A stretch of 64,000 nucleotides of DNA from Yamadazyma tenuis (lineage: Eukaryota; Ascomycota; Pichiomycetes; Serinales; Debaryomycetaceae): NCBI RefSeq assembly GCF_029203305.1, contig NC_089461.1, positions 1,240,001 through 1,304,000 of the forward strand. The letters are read 5' to 3'. Of this stretch, positions 37,916 to 48,200 are shown one piece after another (positions within the stretch are counted from its first letter, which is position 1; every line of letters starts with the position of its first letter). The notes below the pieces were generated by a model, which worked only from the letters and a program-made list of their open reading frames with translations, was not told the DNA's origin and did not search any database. The translations under genes were made by a program, and so were the position numbers.

Positions 37916-38287
37916 ACTGTGATGAGTAAAAAAACTTCATCTCATCGCGAAATATAGGTCTGCGAGCACAGTCTCTGGGCCCGATACTACCGCGATATGG
38001 TGCCAACTCGGACCTATAGAAGGTCGTGGGGAGCCGGGGTCTACCGCGAAAATATTCTGGCGCGCGATCATCGGCCAGCCCTCGGAGTGGGGCTGGGGCC
38101 TGCAGTGCGCCCTCCCAGTAAATAGTTCCTCCGAGATGTGCACGACCACTAAACGATCGTACAAAATCGGCATACGAGGAACGAGTTGGTCGTTCGCGAA
38201 GCCTTAGTTAGCTAACAAAGCTTTCAAAAATCCTTTATCTGTTTCCTCTTCGCTAGCATTTTGCCTGATTTCTAATTAGCCTCCATC
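37916..38287. other. Divergent promoter region of NOC3 and ERG5, GC-rich
   Basis: About 370 bp, markedly GC-rich between 37960 and 38130 compared with the surrounding DNA (GGCGCGCGATCATCGG; GGGGCTGGGGCCTGC). CATACGA at 38171-38177 (minus TCGTATG) is one base from the sterol-response core TCGTATA used by Upc2, a plausible but weak site for ERG5. Confidence 0.4.
37941..37948 (-). promoter_or_regulatory. PAC element (GCGATGAG) of NOC3
   Basis: An exact PAC box on the NOC3 strand, 26-33 bp upstream of its ATG. NOC3 is a ribosome-biogenesis gene, the class that carries this element. Confidence 0.6.
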
Positions 38288-39850
38288 ATGAGTGTTAATG
38301 CTACTAGCGCTATTGGAGATGAGCTCTCTGTTATCAATGCAAAGTTTTTGTGGACTTCAGCCACCGACTACTTCGCTCAAGTTTCCACTTTGCAGTGGAT
38401 CGTTACAACCCTTGTTTTGCTTTTGACTTTCGAGCAGGTTAACTATCTTATGAAAAAAGGAAGTATTGCTGGCCCAGCTTTAAAGATATGGCCCATTATT
38501 GGTCCGTTCTTAGAGTCATTAGACCCTAAATTTGATGAATACAAGGCAAAATGGGACTCTGGTGATTTGTCTTGTGTAGCTGTTTTCCATAAATTTGTGG
38601 TTATTGCTTCTACCAGGGAATTATCAAGAAAGATCTTGAGCTCTCCAAAGTACCTCAAACCGTGTTTGGTGGATGTGGCTATTAAGATTTTAAGACCTTC
38701 CAACTGGGTCTTCTTGGATGGACAAGCTCATGTTGATTACAGAAAATCCTTGAATGGGTTGTTTACTACCAAGGCATTGGAGGACTATATTCCAATCCAA
38801 GAAAAGTATATGGAACGTTACTTGAGTCAATACGTAGAATACGAAGGTGCAAGACAATTTTTCCCTGAATTCAGAGAATTATTGTGTGCTTTGTCGTTGA
38901 GAACGTTCTGTGGTGATTACATTAATGATGAACAAATTAAAATGATCGCTGACAACTATTTCAAAATCACTTCTGCTTTGGAGTTGGTCAACTTCCCTAT
39001 CATCATTCCCTACACTAAAACTTGGTACGGTAAAAAGATTGCCGACGACACCATGAAGATTTTTGAAAAGTGTGCTGATAAAGCCAAAATTGATATTATT
39101 GAAAACAATCGTAAACCTCTGTCCTTAATGGAAAAGTGGATTTTTTCAATGAAAGAAGCTAAGAGTGGTGACCAGTCTAATGAAGAGACTAAATTGTTGA
39201 GTAGAGACTTCACTTCGAGAGAAATCTCTGAAGCTATTTTCACGTTTTTGTTTGCTTCCCAAGATGCCTCGTCTTCTTTGGCTTGTTGGTTATTCCAAAT
39301 TGTTGCTGATAGACCAGATGTTGCTCAAAAGATTAGAGAAGAGCAATTAAAGGTCAGAAACAACGATTTGAGCGCTAGATTGGACTTGGATCTCATTGGA
39401 CAAATGAACTACACTAGTAACGTTGTTAAGGAATGTCTTAGATACAGACCACCCGTTCTCATGGTTCCATACTTAGCTAAAGAAAACTTCCCAATCACAA
39501 AAGACTACACTGTTCCAAAGGGCTCGATGATTATTCCATCGTTTTACCCAGCCTTACACGATCCAGAAGTCTACCCTGATCCAGATGAATTCATCCCTGA
39601 TAGATGGTACAATGCTACTGATGAGATGACTAAACGTAACTGGTTGGTGTTTGGATACGGTTCTCATGCATGCATTGGTAAGAACTATGTATTGACATTA
39701 TTCACTGGTATGTTGGGTAAGTTTTTGTTGTATGCTGATTTGATTCACCACAAGACTGAATTGTCAGAGGAGATAAAAGTTTTCGCAACCATTTTTCCAA
39801 AGGATGATTTAATCTTGGAATGGAAAAAGAGAGACCCATTGCAAGTCTAA
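38288..39850 (+). CDS. ERG5: Erg5, sterol C-22 desaturase (CYP61)
   Basis: This cytochrome P450 of the ER introduces the C22-C23 double bond in the ergosterol side chain. The 520 residues begin with a membrane anchor at about 35-53 (LQWIVTTLVLLLTFEQV), followed by the CYP61 signature region (KIWPIIGPFLESLDPKFDEY), the I-helix FLFASQDASSSLACWLFQI, the ExxR motif in KECLRYRPP and the heme loop FGYGSHACIGKNY with the axial cysteine. The QDASSS I-helix replaces the usual AGxxT and is characteristic of Erg5. The codons are biased (TTG, GGT, AGA), as for a well-expressed gene. An in-frame CTG at 39120 would be Ser in the CUG clade. Confidence 0.96.
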   Translation: MSVNATSAIGDELSVINAKFLWTSATDYFAQVSTLQWIVTTLVLLLTFEQVNYLMKKGSIAGPALKIWPIIGPFLESLDPKFDEYKAKWDSGDLSCVAVFHKFVVIASTRELSRKILSSPKYLKPCLVDVAIKILRPSNWVFLDGQAHVDYRKSLNGLFTTKALEDYIPIQEKYMERYLSQYVEYEGARQFFPEFRELLCALSLRTFCGDYINDEQIKMIADNYFKITSALELVNFPIIIPYTKTWYGKKIADDTMKIFEKCADKAKIDIIENNRKPLSLMEKWIFSMKEAKSGDQSNEETKLLSRDFTSREISEAIFTFLFASQDASSSLACWLFQIVADRPDVAQKIREEQLKVRNNDLSARLDLDLIGQMNYTSNVVKECLRYRPPVLMVPYLAKENFPITKDYTVPKGSMIIPSFYPALHDPEVYPDPDEFIPDRWYNATDEMTKRNWLVFGYGSHACIGKNYVLTLFTGMLGKFLLYADLIHHKTELSEEIKVFATIFPKDDLILEWKKRDPLQV

Positions 39851-40001
39851 TTAAGACCAGGTCGAATAAGTTTGTTACTGTTATAGATATTTATTTTTCG
39901 TCATCAATGAAATTGTTTTCCCCATATTGACAAGTTATTTTGGTTTGTTTATTAGTTTGTGATTTACCTAAAAAGAGAGATTCTTGCACTTGGCTACACG
40001 T

Positions 40002-41720
40002 TTAAGCGTCGTAAGTAGAAGCAGAGATGTTACCACCTCTACCAGTCCAGTTAACGTGGATCCATTCGTCCTTCTTCAAGAAGTCGTTTTCCTTACCTGG
40101 CAAAACCTTGAAGGTGTGAGCACCGAAGTAATCTCTTTGAGCTTGCAACAAGTTAGCTGGTAAAGTTTCAGATCTGTAACCATCGTAGAAAGACAAAGCA
40201 GTGGTGAAAGCTGGAACTGGAACACCAGAAGTAACAGCCTTACCAATGGTTGCTCTCCATCCAGATTGGGCCTTGGTGATAGCCTTGTTAAAGAATGGAT
40301 GGAACAACAAGTTTTCTAAGTCTGGGTTTTCTCTGAAAGCAGAAGTGATTTCACCTAAGAAAACAGATCTGATAATACATCCACCTCTCCACATCAAAGC
40401 GATGGCTGGGTTGTTCAATTTCCAGCCGTATTCTCTAGCTGCTTCTCTGATCAACATGAAACCTTGGGCGTAAGAGATAATCTTGGAAGCGTACAAAGCT
40501 TGTTCCAAGTCATCAACAAACTGTTGCTTGTCGGTGATAGTGATTGGAGATGGACCGGTTAACTTCTTGGAAGCAGTGATTCTTTCATCCTTCAAGGCAG
40601 AAAGACATCTAGAGAAAACGGCTTCACCAATTAAAGTGACTGGCATTCCCAAATCCAAAGCGTTGATGGCAGTCCATTTACCGGTACCCTTTTGACCAGC
40701 AGTGTCCAAGATCTTTTCCAACAATGGGGTGTTATCAGTTGGGTCATTAAAGTACAAAATGTCTCTTGTAATTTCGATCAAGAAAGAGTCCAAAACACCC
40801 TTGTTCCATTTGGCCAAAACATCACCCATTTCTTTATTAGTGAAACCACCGACTCTCTTCATCAAGTCATAAGCTTCACAAATCAATTGCATATCACCAT
40901 ATTCGATACCGTTGTGGACCATCTTCACGTAATGACCTGCACCGGCGTCACCAACCCAGTCACAACATGGTTCACCGTCGGATTTAGCAGCAATACTTTG
41001 GAAAATTTCCTTGATATGAGGCCAAGCATCCTTGTGACCACCTGGCATCAAAGATGGACCATATCTAGCCCCTTCTTCACCACCGGAAACACCAGAACCA
41101 ACGAACAAGATACCCTTTTCGTTCAATTCAGTGTATCTTCTGTTGGAGTCTGGGAAGTGAGAGTTACCACCGTCAATGATGATGTCTCCCTTTTCCAAGT
41201 GTGGCAACAATTGCTCAATAAAAGCATCGACTGGCTTACCAGCCTTGACCAACAAGATAATTCTTCTTGGCCTCTTCAAGTTGGCGCATAACTCTTCAAT
41301 AGAGTGAGCACCAATGATAGACTTACCCTTGGCTTCGTTATCCAAGAATTCATCGACCTTAGAGACAGTTCTGTTGTAGGCCACGACAGTGAAACCGTGG
41401 TCAGCAGCATTTAAAATCAAGTTTTGACCCATGACGGCCAAACCAATCAAACCAATATCACCACTAGCAACAATGTTAGTACGACTATTATTACCACTCA
41501 CATGTGAGTTAACAAGTTGAAGGCGATCCATTGAAAATGATGTATCCCCAAAAAAAAACTGGGGAGAATCGTGGATTTATGAGAGCGCCGGAACGGAGCA
41601 ATATATATGAGCGGTGAAAAATTTCACATTCGATTCCACCATACACATCCACGGTTCAAATCTAGTTCCAAGGTCAACCTATGAGATTGTGGATTCTAAT
41701 ACATACGTTGGAGCAGACAT
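40002..41720 (-). CDS. GND1: Gnd1, 6-phosphogluconate dehydrogenase (spliced, 14-nt first exon)
   Basis: This enzyme oxidatively decarboxylates 6-phosphogluconate to ribulose-5-phosphate, making NADPH. My model is complement(join(40002..41463, 41707..41720)), 491 residues (yeast 489). Exon 1 encodes MSAP plus two bases; splicing gives MSAPTGDIGLIGLAVMG, exactly the expected N-terminus. Visible motifs are the Rossmann GLAVMGQNL, GGNSHFPDSNRR, GSGVSGGEEGARYGPSLMPG, the catalytic-lysine helix YVKMVHNGIEYGDMQ, GTGKWTAINAL and the C-terminal GRGGNISASTYDA. The unspliced frame begins at an ATG (41531) inside the intron and would carry an unconserved 24-residue leader. Codon bias is strong. Confidence 0.95.
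41464..41706 (-). other. Intron of GND1
   Basis: A 243-nt intron on the minus strand: donor GTATGT (41706-41701), branch point TACTAAC (41481-41475), acceptor CTAG ending at 41464, 11 nt beyond the branch motif. It contains the 14-bp palindrome ACTCACATGTGAGT near 41496-41509. Confidence 0.9.
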
Positions 41721-43156
41721 GTTATAGAATTGATACTATTAGTTAACACAAATATATAAACAGCAAAAAAGCGAGTTTGTGTTCAATAAAATCCAGGCAA
41801 TTTTGTTGGATATTGGAGGTTATTTAAACCAATTTTTTTTCGGCCGCGAAACGACCCAACGAGACCTGATTTCGGCGAAGGTAATATTTGCTTTGTAAGA
41901 CTCTACAAGGCTGGTTTTCTTAGGTGGGGGGAGCGGAAGGAACCTTCGGATGGTACAACAATGTTCCGGCAATTAGTAATTGAACATATCTCTGGATCGA
42001 CCTGAAAATAGATCTCAGGCCAATAGTTACATTGAAGACCATTGGTGCTGCGCACTCAGCGATCACTCCAACTTCTCCGGTTCTAGCATACTCGGGATTG
42101 TCCAGACCGATTTACTTACTAATTGGGGTGATTCACTTTTCTGGCGGCCTTCGACGGGCAAGGTGCGAAAACTAATGCCATAGTGGAGGTATTTAAGGTG
42201 CAGTTGGATATTCAATTTCTAAGAACGAACATTGCTCACCATTCCAAGTTATGGATGGAGGACAGATCATACTAAGTGACAATTTACAATTAATGTGCAA
42301 GTGTTGAGCTCCGGTATCGCAATAGCTAACGGCTGCTCACTAGGAACAATGAGAAGAACCTAAATCTACCTAATCCTCCCCCACGTTTCGTGCGTGTTGA
42401 CGTATTCGCCTGACCGATTCTTCGCGTTTGGGTATCATCAGGATGCTTGTGGCCCCAGACGAGGCATAAAAAACTGAATCTATCATTAGAATCTAGATTA
42501 GCGTGGGGGCTCGCGTGGGGGACAAATGTTCAAGATTAATTGTCTCTCTTGCGCGCCTTTCACGACATTTTGTTCAGTGATTCCCAAGTAGATAACCCAT
42601 CTCTCTAGAATGAATGTCGCATGAATGTCTTCAATTTCTTTACAGCTATTTAAAATTCTTAACCAGCCTTATTGAGATTTCGTACTTTGATTATTCAATA
42701 TCTCTACCATCCAAGAAAAGTATCAAAGTTAAGCACTTAAGAATTTCTGACTCAATACAAAAAAATTATTGGCTCTACTTATAGATAATATTGAATCATT
42801 AGGTTCATTCGGGCAAGAAAAATTACCCATAAGCAATGAATTATTCTAAACGGATGGTGAGATTTTGTAGAGACTAACTGAGTTTTAGTGAAGGTAAAAC
42901 GTAAAATAGATGATGGCATTAGTGAAATTGAAAAGTGTTAAGAACGAAGCTAAATATTTGATAATGCGACATTTATTTTAGGGGGGTGCGCTACCTGTAC
43001 CTGAACATAAACTTCACGAAATTATTTTGCAGCCTTTCCAAGCTTTTTCCGCCACAATACCAAGCCTGGGCTTTTTACTCTACCCTGATGTACTTTCCCT
43101 TCCTGAGTGTCTCTGATTAACACATGCCCAGACATATTACTGCTTAATTAGGGTAG

Positions 43157-43163
43157 CTGTGGC
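43157..43163 (+). promoter_or_regulatory. Met31/Met32 core (CTGTGGC) upstream of MET3
   Basis: CTGTGGC matches the Met31/Met32 consensus AAACTGTGGC core. It is 75 bp from a TCACGTG site, the usual pairing in sulfur-assimilation promoters. Confidence 0.5.
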
Positions 43164-43237
43164 CTTATTTTTCTTGTGTTTGCCTCTTGACTCAACGAAA
43201 AGCTATTTTGAAGACTAAGTGAAATTTTTTTGTCAAC

Positions 43238-43244
43238 TCACGTG
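43238..43244 (+). promoter_or_regulatory. Cbf1-Met4-Met28 site (TCACGTG) of MET3
   Basis: TCACGTG lies 91 bp upstream of the MET3 ATG. It is the canonical binding site for Cbf1/Met4/Met28 in methionine-repressible genes. Confidence 0.7.
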
Positions 43245-43334
43245 CAATTTAACAATGATTACAATATTGCATTTATAAGTTGAATTTAAAAACTTTTACT
43301 ATTTCCTATTCATATCTTTAAATTCCATATAACC

Positions 43335-44915
43335 ATGATTCTTCAACCCCACGGTGGTGTATTACAAGACTTAGTTCTCAGAGATGCTGGTATCAAGCAA
43401 AGGTTAATCAACGAGATTGCTTCTGAGGGCTACAAGAAGTATATTTTGACGGACAGACAATTATGTGACTTGGAATTGATCTTAAATGGTGGATTCAGCC
43501 CTTTAACTGGCTTTTTGAACGAAGATGATTACAACTCGGTTGTCAACCATATGAGATTGGCTTCTGTTAAGAATGAAGAAGGGAGAGGCTTATTATGGCC
43601 AATACCAATCACCTTAGATGTGGATGAATCTTTCGCTAAAACTGTTAAGGTTGGTGAAAAATTAGTCTTGACGGATTTAAGAGATGACAATAGTTTAGCG
43701 TTGTTAACCATTGAATCTATTTACAAACCAAATAAGCAACTCGAAGCTGAAAAGGTTTTCAGAGGAGACCCAGAACACCCTGCTGTTAAGTATTTGTTCA
43801 ACACCGCTGGTGACATCTACATTGGTGGTTCTATTCAAGGTTTGAGCTTTCCTAAACATTATGATTATGTTGAAATCAGAACGAACCCTACCGAGTTGAG
43901 AGAGCAATTTCAGAAAGCTGGTTGGAATACTGGAAATCACAAAACTGTGGCATTCCAAACTAGAAATCCTATGCATAGAGCTCACAGAGAATTGACCATT
44001 AGAGCTGCTAAGGATTTGGGTGAAGATGGTCACATTTTGATTCATCCAGTTGTGGGCTTAACTAAACCTGGAGATATTGATCACCATACTAGAGTCAAAG
44101 TCTACAAGCAAATCTTGAAAAAGTTCCCAGAAAACTTAGCTAATTTATCTTTATTGCCGTTAGCCATGAGGATGGGAGGTGACAAAGAAGCGTTATGGCA
44201 CGCTTTGATTAGACAAAATTACGGTGTTGACCACTTTATTGTTGGAAGAGACCATGCTGGACCTGGTAAAAACTCCCAAGGTGTTGACTTCTATGGTCCT
44301 TATGATGCTCAAGATTTGTTGGACTCTGTAAAAGATGAATTACCCATCACGATTGTTCCTTTCCGAATGGTCACATACTTACCAGAGGAAGATAGGTATG
44401 CTCCAATTGACACCATTGACTTGAAGACTACCAAGACTGCTAATATATCTGGAACTGAATTGAGGCAAAAATTGAGAGACGGTAGTGAAATCCCAGAGTG
44501 GTTTTCGTATCCAGAAGTTGTTCAAATCTTGAGATCCACCAATCCTCCAAGAAAACAACAAGGTTTTGTTATTATATTCAACAACGGTAAAGGATTGAAA
44601 CAATCTGATTATATTTCCTTCGGATTTCAATCTGTTCTTAATGAATTAAATTCTAACAGAAGAATTACCAAATTGGTCGACAATAATGACCCTTTCATAA
44701 TCAATGAATTGGTCAAAGCTGGATCTGGTGTCCTTGTTTTATCTTCTAACATCGATGAAATCACTACTACAGTTGGTGCCTCTAACTCTGTTGTTGTTAA
44801 CGTGGATGAGAAGGAAGACAAGGAGAATCATTTCAACTTGAATTCCAACGAAAGAGACTTTTCCGAATTCATCGCTACTGTCATTGACTACTTGAGAAAA
44901 CAAGACTTCTTGTAA
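43335..44915 (+). CDS. MET3: Met3, ATP sulfurylase
   Basis: This enzyme makes adenosine 5'-phosphosulfate from sulfate and ATP, the first step of sulfate assimilation. The 526 residues (yeast 511) contain the N-terminal PUA-like domain (MILQPHGGVLQDLVLRD), the catalytic domain with QTRNPMHRAHRELTIRA near residue 200 and IVGRDHAGPGKNSQG near 290, and a C-terminal APS-kinase-like domain. That last domain is degenerate: no P-loop GxxxxGKS is seen, as in yeast Met3, where it serves oligomerisation. Cbf1 and Met31/32-type sites upstream fit methionine repression. Codon use is strongly biased. Confidence 0.97.
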   Translation: MILQPHGGVLQDLVLRDAGIKQRLINEIASEGYKKYILTDRQLCDLELILNGGFSPLTGFLNEDDYNSVVNHMRLASVKNEEGRGLLWPIPITLDVDESFAKTVKVGEKLVLTDLRDDNSLALLTIESIYKPNKQLEAEKVFRGDPEHPAVKYLFNTAGDIYIGGSIQGLSFPKHYDYVEIRTNPTELREQFQKAGWNTGNHKTVAFQTRNPMHRAHRELTIRAAKDLGEDGHILIHPVVGLTKPGDIDHHTRVKVYKQILKKFPENLANLSLLPLAMRMGGDKEALWHALIRQNYGVDHFIVGRDHAGPGKNSQGVDFYGPYDAQDLLDSVKDELPITIVPFRMVTYLPEEDRYAPIDTIDLKTTKTANISGTELRQKLRDGSEIPEWFSYPEVVQILRSTNPPRKQQGFVIIFNNGKGLKQSDYISFGFQSVLNELNSNRRITKLVDNNDPFIINELVKAGSGVLVLSSNIDEITTTVGASNSVVVNVDEKEDKENHFNLNSNERDFSEFIATVIDYLRKQDFL

Positions 44916-45247
44916 ATTAAAAGTTTTCCTGATTTTTAGACTATTTATTAATTCATTATTCATATTCAATTTCAATGAAAAGCTTCAAGTTTTTGCCTCT
45001 CTAGGTTCAAACTCGATTTTCATTGTTTGCTAACATCTCCTTTACTCACTTGAAAGGTTCGAGTTTCGTGATATCTCATTAGCAGTTTCCCGCTGTCATT
45101 TTGTTCACTTCTTTGAAGGCTAATGTATAATAGAAAGCTTTGACACCTGAGTATGCTTAGATTCAGACTACAAGATCCCTCAAGCAATCACGATGTTTTG
45201 GGTTTGCATGAATCATTTTTACTGTCCATTGGCACCATTTCTTCATT
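44916..45247. other. Convergent intergenic region between MET3 and TFC3
   Basis: About 330 bp of AT-rich DNA between two converging genes, presumably both 3' ends. Nothing else recognised. Confidence 0.4.
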
Positions 45248-48200
45248 TTATCCAATAATCGAGTACCAGTTATTCTGGACCCAATAATCATTATTTCCTC
45301 CTTCATTAATACATTCACTCTCCTTGAGCCAGTTTAAAACTTCTTTGACATCGCTCGAAGTCAAAACCGATTCAAATTTGTTCGATATATCGAAAGAAAG
45401 GACTCCCGGCCTGAAAACCATGTACCAAAGAACTGAAGCAACTATCTTTATCCAGAGATCCGTGTTTATTTTGCCATCCAAATCCAACCACACGTGCGAA
45501 CAAGCTCGCCCTGTCGGAACAGGAACTTGTTTCGTCGCTTGCAGCTGTAGTTTATTTTCGCATTTGACTATAATGTCACAACCGAGCTTGGTTTTGTCGA
45601 CCAATCTTGACTCATAGCCAACGAACCTGTGGGGTTTGTTGATATGAACCAATGAACTCTCATAAAAAGATACGGATCTTAGCAAACTTATCATATGGCC
45701 ACCTTTGATCCCTTGGGATAAAATGATACCTTTACTATCTTGTGCAGCTGTCTCTATGTTATCGGAGAACCTAGAAGCAGCTCGCAACATTTGAGGAACA
45801 GATTTAAGAGGTACCAAAGAATTTTCGAACTTGTCTGTCAAGACGAATGACTTATCTGTGTCCTCGATACCACTGTATACAATTTCTTTGTCCCTGATCA
45901 TCGATGTCAATACATATTGAACTTTATCATCACCGTAAGGTTCAAGGATATTCAAAACTGCCCTGGATTTGAAGCTTGACTCGTCAGTCATACATAAAGC
46001 TCTCAAAATTGTTTTAATTTGATCGGTTACTTTATCTTTTTCTTTTTCTCCCTCTTTCTGTACTTTCCAATTGCCTTCTTGGTAGAAAACATGACTGGCA
46101 ACTATCACTTCCTTCTGTCTCATTGAATTACTAACCATTTGCTCATATGGAATTGGATGCAAATCTTTTGTCTCTAAAGCTTCATAGTTCTTATAGTTCT
46201 CATTCAGTTTGAAGTATAGACTTTTCAGGAAATCACCGAATCTCAAATTGTCCACCTTTTCCCAAAGTTGTAGAAAGAACTCGAAGTTGATAGGTTCTTT
46301 TAAGTCTTCCAATCCTACTGTTCCATCATTTACAAATTTTCTGATGATAGCTTCGAACTTTTCTATGGCTTTTAATACAATAATAACACCTCCAATTTTC
46401 TTTCTTACTGATGTCCACTTTTGTTTCAACTCCTTACCAGTAAAGTTCAAAAAGAGTTCTGCGAGATATTCAAAATCAATCAGTTTAAAGAATGTCCGGG
46501 AGATCACGACCAACTTAAAGAGTTTTGATTCATCACTTTCGGTGAAAACTAGTGGCCTTCTTCTTGATGAGATGGTGCTACTCTCTGTTTCACTCTCAGG
46601 CCCTTTCTTGATGGGTTTAGTCCTTCCCTTGAACCTTGCACCTACATATGTTTTCAAAGGATTGGTTATTTTCGTGACCTGTGTTTCGCCAACATTGTTA
46701 GGATTCACTTCATCGGACATAGTATTGCTTCGTTCGAGCTTAACTCGAGTTTGACTTTTGGCTTCATCGATTTTCGTTGTCCTCATCCTGGAAGACGAAA
46801 GATCAGTCAATCTCTGTCTTCTCTTGTGTACTTGAGTCGAGTAAAGGGTCACATCAGCTTCAATGAACTTCCTATCAGTAAGGGTTGGATAGAATCTTTT
46901 TCCATCATCAGCTTCACAAAGTTTTTGAACCTCTTCGATCTTTTCCTTCATCGGCTTGAAATTCTCATCTTTAAGGATTAAAACTTTACGGGTAATATTT
47001 TGTCCTGATCTCACAGTTCGGACATCTCTCGATTCTACAATACCAGTGTGGACCAATATTGCAATGTCCCTCACCAATGTTTTCATATCAGTCGATGTGG
47101 AATTGTCTAGCTTCCGGTCCAAGGATCGAAGAAGTTGGGCAGAAGTGAAAACTACACCACCAGACTCTTTTATCAATTCAATTAGGGCTTCTCTTCTTTT
47201 TATGGACTTGATTGAAGATAAGTTTGAAGAAGTGGATATTGGTGTCGAAGAAGACTTTCTAACTTCCGGTTGGTAAAAGTGTGGAGGTTTCAGTGAAACT
47301 GAAACTATATTAGAAATATTTTTTTCCTGTTTTGCATCTTGTCTTATCGAAATTGACGGTGTCTGTGGCGACTCTTCGTGTTTCTTTCTTTTTTTCGTAA
47401 CTTTCCTGTTTTCATCTACCCTTCTTTTTTTTCCTATCAAAGAATCAGACTTTATCTTCCCTACTGAAGGTAAGGACTTCCAATCCAATGATATAATATT
47501 AGTTGTTGGCCTTTTTTTAGAAGAAAGTGAGTTGTCCTTGATTTTCTCTTTGCTGTCACAGAAATATCTGTAGAATTTAAACTTACCTTCAAAATCATAG
47601 CTTCTAGATATAGATATGCCTTCATAAGGTTCCTTGAAAGTTTGAAGTCTTTTGTCTTCATCATTTTCTTTAACAAATGTGGTGATGCTATCCAAAATCT
47701 TAACGAAGGGCTTGTACTCAGAGACACCAGTCAAAGAGTTGCACAAATCCATCGAGCTTGGAGGAAATTCAGGCAAAGATATGTTGTGATAAAACTGAGT
47801 ACTAATAGGAAACACATGGTTTAGCCTAGGCAATGAAACTGGCCCCTCGTCGTCATTCTCGTAATCATTTTCAATCATATCTGAAATATCCAAATGATCG
47901 CTGTGGTTAGGAATATCTTTCAAGAATCTAATGCAATATATATGCAGCAATTCTTCTGGTTCTCCTTCATCTCCATCATTTCTGACTGTGCTTCCTCCTA
48001 ATGTACCAAAAGAAGCTGCAGACTTGACCATAACCTTTTCCAAGTAACCTTTTTTATATAAGGACATAACAATACCACGGAAAAACTTTGCCATTGACCT
48101 ACTTGTTCCAAGATTAAGCTCATGCTTCAAATCTGATAGGGACCGCAATCCATTGGGGGCTTGTTTGACTTTTTGAATAATTATATTTCTTAATTTTTCT

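Larger units (their letters stand above)
41721..43334. other. Long divergent intergenic region between GND1 and MET3
   Basis: About 1.6 kb with no supportable gene. The half near MET3 contains sulfur-regulon sites (listed separately) and TTATAAG at 43273-43279. G-rich runs (GCGTGGGGGCTCGCGTGGGGG near 42502) and long A/T tracts are present. It is long for two housekeeping genes, so an unseen ncRNA or very short ORF is possible. Confidence 0.4.

Noticed and set aside
40692..41291. 199-codon plus-strand ORF opposite GND1
   Set aside because: Antisense to a strongly conserved enzyme with biased codons; typical shadow ORF.
41653..41662. GGTTCAAATC in the GND1 intron as a tRNA B box
   Set aside because: No A box, cloverleaf stems or terminator at suitable distance.
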